The notes under the pieces are model-generated. The model had not been told where the DNA came from. It worked only from the letters and a program-made list of their open reading frames with translations, and did not search any database. A DNA stretch of 64,000 bases. It comes from Paludibacteraceae bacterium (lineage in GTDB: Bacteria; Bacteroidota; Bacteroidia; Bacteroidales; Paludibacteraceae). The first letter of the stretch is position 1. Each line of letters begins with the position of its first letter. The stretch is taken from NCBI GenBank assembly GCA_024399495.1, contig JAKSNY010000013.1:1-64000 (forward strand), given 5' to 3'. Made by a program: the position numbers and the translations under genes. This document shows positions 62,001 to 64,000 of this stretch, piece after piece.

Positions 62001-64000
62001 TAACTGCAAGCCTCCATATAATGGATCGTATAAGATAACAGCAGAAGGTGGAAGTGGGAATTATTCTTATTCAAATAATAACGGGGAGTCATATAGTAGT
62101 ATTGCAATATATGAAAGATTGCAGTCTGCCGATGTGATTGCCAAAGTAAGAGATTCTAATGGTTGTGAATCAGAGACTGGTATTAATATAAAAGTGGAAG
62201 ACAAGTCAGTAACTCCAACAACAACCTTTGTGGTTACAGGTGGTGGCTCATATTGCGAAGGTGGCGATGGTGTGTCAGTAGGTCTAAATGGTTCAGAGAC
62301 AGGCTTTACATATACACTATACAAGGATGGTGTTGCAACATCCATTTCCTTGCCAGGTAATGGCTCCGTTCTTAATTTTGGTAATCAGAAAGTGGCTGGA
62401 ACTTACACCGTGGTGGCAGAGAACCCTGAAACAAAATGTTCGGGTACAATGAGTGGCTCTACTACGGTGACTGTAAATGCCAAGCCCACAATAAAAGAAG
62501 ATGTTTCGGCAAAATGTGCTCCTGATTTATTGAGTTACTCAATAGTAGTGACAGTCAGTGAGGGTACGGTGACATGTAGCGAATCTGCCGAAATAACAAA
62601 TGTGGGTAATGTGTGGACAATAAGTGGTGTGGCTGCAGGACATGATTGTACTCTGACTGTTACAACATCAGCAGGTTGTATAAACACAATGTCTGTGACT
62701 GCTCCTGAGTGTAAATGTCCTTCAATAGAGGCTCCAAGTGGAGCGGTAAGCAGTTCATATTGCATAGGCTCAGAAAAGAGTGCCATAAAGGTTAATTCTC
62801 CTACAGAAGAATACGCAATATATTGGTATGATGCCGCAACAGACGGAAATAAAGTAGCTGAGGGTGCGTCATATACACCGGAAAATCCTGGCACATACTA
62901 TGCCGCAAAAGTTCAAGTAGTGAGCGGTTGTCAGAGTTCAACAAGAACACCTGCAACACAGACAGAGAATGCATTGCCAACACCTACAGCAGGAAGTAAC
63001 ACTCCTATATGCTCTGGGACATCATTGAATTTGAGTGTTGGCCCATACTCGTCATATAGTTGGAGCGGTCCATCTGAATTTGTCTCAACGAAACAGAATC
63101 CAGTTATAGCAAAAGCCACAGTATCCGCTTCGGGTGATTATACTGTAGAGGTTACTGATGCTAATGGCTGTAAGAACACTTCAACAACATCAGTTACGGT
63201 AAACGCATTGCCAGAGGCAAAAATAGAAGGAGATGCTGCTGTATGTCAAAGTAGTACACTCACCTTAATAGGTTCAGGTGCTGATAAATACAGTTGGAAT
63301 GGAGGGTCATATACCACGGTAGGTACATATACAGTTTCTACTGTAACTTCTGGTTCTCAGACTATTAAACTTAAAGTAAGAGATGCTAATGGTTGTACCA
63401 GTCCTGAGGTAAGCAAACCTATAACAGTTAACGCTAAACCGGAAATAACAGAGACGGTAGCGGCCAAGTGTGCTGATGATTTGAAGAGTTACTCAATAGT
63501 AGTGACAGTTAGCGAGGGTACGGTGACATGTAGTCAGTCTGCCACAATAACAAATGTGGGTAATGTGTGGACAATAAGTGGAGTGGCTACAGGACATGAT
63601 TGTACTCTAACTGTTACAACATCAGAGGGTTGTACAAACACAATGTCTGTTATAGCGCCTAATTGTGATTGCCCTTCAATAGATGCTCCCGCTGGAGCGG
63701 TGAACAGTTCATATTGTAAAGACTCAGAAAAAAGTGCCATAAAGGTCAACACTCCTACAGAGGAATATGCGATATATTGGTATGATGCCGCAATAGGCGG
63801 AAATAAAGTAGCGGAGGGTGCGTCATATACACCAGAAACACCAGGTACATATTATGCGGCGAAAGTTCAAAAAGTGAGCGGTTGTCAAAGCTCAACAAGA
63901 ACACCTGCGACACAGACAGAGAATGCGTTGCCAATAGCGGGCAAAACAGATGTTACAGACAATACCCAATGTATTGCACCGTTTAACGGTTCATACACAA
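56071..64000 (+). CDS. Giant repetitive secreted adhesin-like protein, open at window end
   Basis: At least 2643 codons without a stop. A signal peptide (MKRFFVCISKHLKCLFAVSS, then LFLATVGCAQN) precedes a first beta-rich region, an Ig-like domain (TASAYEVSLGESVTLTAHNG), a DFG-type jelly-roll domain (FKDDFGTLSGDQ, about 280-490) and then many Ig/PKD-like repeats of the Bacteroidetes large adhesion type. Two repeat families alternate: one of about 170 residues (GKTDVTDNTQCIAPFNGAYT ... GGGSYCADGEG ... YTLYKND) and one of about 165 (YSIVVTVSEGEVTC ... GHDCTLTVTTSEGC ... YWYDAAIGGNKVAEG). A T9SS tail would be expected beyond the window. The many minus-strand frames here are shadows of the repeats. 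Confidence 0.85.
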   Translation, partial: MKRFFVCISKHLKCLFAVSSLFLATVGCAQNAGFFSDDAAGLTFNLDGSTKDISLKSTGEADVDLGTVKSFSLSHFYVNTWKKKNVGNVCYPVLYYRIYKKDQGKPDFTYKEISTIDKEEEKDGSVNQHWVLDNVVSQGISGDEIYVFEFYVRDPGSQSNPGQCNENIYLNNGNGENYKFYFSANETKFTVTASAYEVSLGESVTLTAHNGQAPYSWSQSTDGGSSFTPISGTDATITVLPTENTVYRCVDSKGASDNVSIVLEIVLECDPASKKNLFKDDFGTLSGDQERKTNKYIPGTGAGGYEYADKCKPLKEGGQYAVVANPKWGGCGDQGRGDNSCDCGGNFWYRDDNFKDHTGNGEYGGMLMIDCKDGSSSDNDILYERKAEDLCANTYTMFSLWVANAANKGKGDPIRMKFKLWNEDKTKVISEAEVDGLSFDEGWQEVSTMFNTGNNTSVWVQVVNKAGYGAAGNDVLIDDVSFDACNPKSMLFINGKSDSFTGVCGQDVDLSVSISEGALVMPYYLWQQSLDGSTWSEIEGVSGYKVSKYTIQSGNDTYYRAIVANDKETAEEVASGSATGKCALYSITNMVKSACDAPTLDVTSLEVEDCQGFSGEIYKVTLKNPFDYDLDSISVMNLVAPELTNVDYSASVGAVKDNIWKIIPFAAKSTATLTVSATANTAVKDAENKAYVLRINDGAEYSYDTSVAKGTSTITIFANPEAAISGPSANICEGSSADVVFTISSGTPNYTLYYKEGSAEKTESGITAAGDKKISVTPTETTTYTLTKVSDANGCYTEYSSENTAVVNVDKKPSAAVIVNPDKDSFSQCGVESFSLEAVTPEIGTGKWTITEGTIANPTSASTTTTVAVGSTVTVTWTVSNGVCESKSKSVTLKNAIVPTIEQISASGTEEQTKCSGEAIDDFTFELGGSATGYTISSDLSSSGLSCSLVSGKTYKISGTPSASCDVTISTTGQDEACDAATLTFKVTVNPLPTEYTIDGGGTYCSNTDGKEITLSGSENGVDYTLYKDGVATSVVKSGSGSALSFENQKDAGEYTILAKNTTTKCEASMSGSVSIQIDKKPTNNAGVDQDLCNTADFTLAGTATNGKESTWSIKSYTGETNPTITDPTSLTSTVTGVELEAKATLTLTTTSELGVCEAATDDVTLYNKDCTDLTLTVTAESPICAGETSNYKIEVYNGALVDAKNVSVSYTTPEGDTYTWTIGDIAHETSVTPKECQFTPTSTATTGKVSASAYVKSANGVTYASYEEAVSKDKKDIQVNALPVAGSMNVFDNTQCKQPYNGTYTITAEGGSGTGYSYSIDNGENYSSISKYERLQSANVTAKVKDSNGCESKGFAIKVEDKSVAPESSFEVTGGGSYCADGDGMPVGLNGSETGFTYTLYKNGVVTPTSLSGNGSALNFGNQKVAGTYTVVAGNSVTECSATMTGSVTVTVNDVPTIMETVSAKCADDLLSYSIVVTVSEGEVTCSEHATITHDGNVWTISGVATGHDCTLTVTTSEGCTNTMSVIAPNCDCPSIDAPAGAVNSSYCKDSEKSAIKVNTPTEEYAIYWYDAAIGGNKVAEGASYTPETPGTYYAAKVQKVSGCQSSTRTPATQTENALPIAGKTDVTDNTQCIAPFNGAYTITAEGGSGVYTYSIDGGATYSEKNIYEGLQSADVQAKVKDANDCVSSESVAIKVEDKSVSPKSTFEVTGGGSYCADGEGVTVGLSGSEIGFTYTLYKNDVATSTSLEGTGSALDFGKQKEAGVYTVKAENITTACSAIMTGSKEVSIYELPIAGKTDVTDNTQCIAPFNGAYTITATGGSGVYTYSIDGGATYTDKNIYEGLQKADVQAKVKDENGCVSSESVAIKVEDKSVAPKSTFEVTGGGSYCSGGEGLSVGLNGSETGFTYTLYKGETEISSLAGTGSALDFGKQTEAGVYTVKAKNTTTACSATMTGSATVSIYELPIAGSMNVINNTNCKPPYNGSYKITAEGGSGNYSYSNNNGESYSSIAIYERLQSADVIAKVRDSNGCESETGINIKVEDKSVTPTTTFVVTGGGSYCEGGDGVSVGLNGSETGFTYTLYKDGVATSISLPGNGSVLNFGNQKVAGTYTVVAENPETKCSGTMSGSTTVTVNAKPTIKEDVSAKCAPDLLSYSIVVTVSEGTVTCSESAEITNVGNVWTISGVAAGHDCTLTVTTSAGCINTMSVTAPECKCPSIEAPSGAVSSSYCIGSEKSAIKVNSPTEEYAIYWYDAATDGNKVAEGASYTPENPGTYYAAKVQVVSGCQSSTRTPATQTENALPTPTAGSNTPICSGTSLNLSVGPYSSYSWSGPSEFVSTKQNPVIAKATVSASGDYTVEVTDANGCKNTSTTSVTVNALPEAKIEGDAAVCQSSTLTLIGSGADKYSWNGGSYTTVGTYTVSTVTSGSQTIKLKVRDANGCTSPEVSKPITVNAKPEITETVAAKCADDLKSYSIVVTVSEGTVTCSQSATITNVGNVWTISGVATGHDCTLTVTTSEGCTNTMSVIAPNCDCPSIDAPAGAVNSSYCKDSEKSAIKVNTPTEEYAIYWYDAAIGGNKVAEGASYTPETPGTYYAAKVQKVSGCQSSTRTPATQTENALPIAGKTDVTDNTQCIAPFNGSYT
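60559..60926 (+). repeat. 368-bp exact repeat, copy 1 (adhesin)
   Basis: Identical base for base to 63559-63926, exactly 3000 bp downstream; flanks diverge on both sides. A third, more diverged copy is at about 62520-62970. Confidence 0.95.
60942..61960 (+). repeat. Two consecutive ~510-bp adhesin repeats of high identity
   Basis: The unit starting CCAATAGC(A/G)GGCAAAACAG occurs at about 60942 and again at about 61452, with related, more diverged units beginning near 59932, 61963 and 63930. Confidence 0.8.
63559..63926 (+). repeat. 368-bp exact repeat, copy 2 (adhesin)
   Basis: Identical to 60559-60926. The 3000-bp offset equals 1000 codons, so the reading frame is preserved. Confidence 0.95.

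Noticed and set aside
56694-63752. Many minus-strand frames of 60-132 residues in the adhesin region
   Set aside because: They lie opposite a single continuous plus-strand reading frame and repeat in step with its repeats; their sequences are compositional shadows.

Overview
The window comes from a member of the Bacteroidales (Bacteroidota). The evidence is AT-rich DNA, many promoters of the Bacteroidetes type (TTTG, 19-20 bp, TAnnTTTG), a type IX secretion sorting tail, GldF/GldG-type proteins, RHS genes of the Bacteroidetes kind, and Bacteroidales versions of nifJ, serS, purL and dnaN. The genus cannot be fixed from this sequence.

Layout. 1-4.5 kb: type I restriction-modification genes hsdR-hsdM-hsdS on the minus strand, with hsdS cut by the window edge. 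4.5-5.7 kb: a cloverleaf-folding element flanked by a direct repeat, an ORF6N remnant and a hicA-hicB toxin-antitoxin pair. 6.0-33.5 kb, all minus strand: an aryl-polyene-type biosynthetic cluster. It holds an aromatic amino acid ammonia-lyase, an O-methyltransferase, two ACPs, three ketosynthases (one fused to a PF13723-like domain), a separate PF13723-like protein, a hot-dog dehydratase, a FabI-like reductase, a CrtI-like oxidoreductase, a PaaK-like ligase, acyl and glycosyl transferases, a LolA-like carrier and an MMPL exporter. The last ketosynthase and the dehydratase are separated by about 10 kb (13.5-23.6 kb) of foreign material: a T9SS-sorted protein, a two-gene RHS system with a C-terminal toxin, a second orphan RHS tip carrying an HELGH metallopeptidase, candidate immunity lipoproteins and decayed RHS tips.

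33.5-44.4 kb: serS, nifJ, a nucleotidyltransferase, a pair of chromate-transporter halves and purL. 44.4-51.4 kb: a secreted Ig/SusE-like protein with a long structured leader, a broken kinase-like fragment, a large propeller protein and a PagL-like lipid A deacylase. 51.4-55.9 kb, plus strand: a fused gldF-gldG gene, dnaN and a DnaQ-type exonuclease. 56.1 kb to the end: a giant repetitive secreted adhesin that runs off the window.

The most unusual features are: (i) the RHS toxin island inside the polyene operon, with a consensus promoter written into the last codons of the ketosynthase; (ii) a series of 7-bp tandem arrays of differing sequence that abut start codons between 39 and 56 kb, plus an 8-bp x 9 array exactly at the gldF/gldG fusion, where copy-number change would alter frame; (iii) the cloverleaf element at 4.6 kb. 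Start sites were revised where the longest frame begins with TTG and an internal ATG is more credible.
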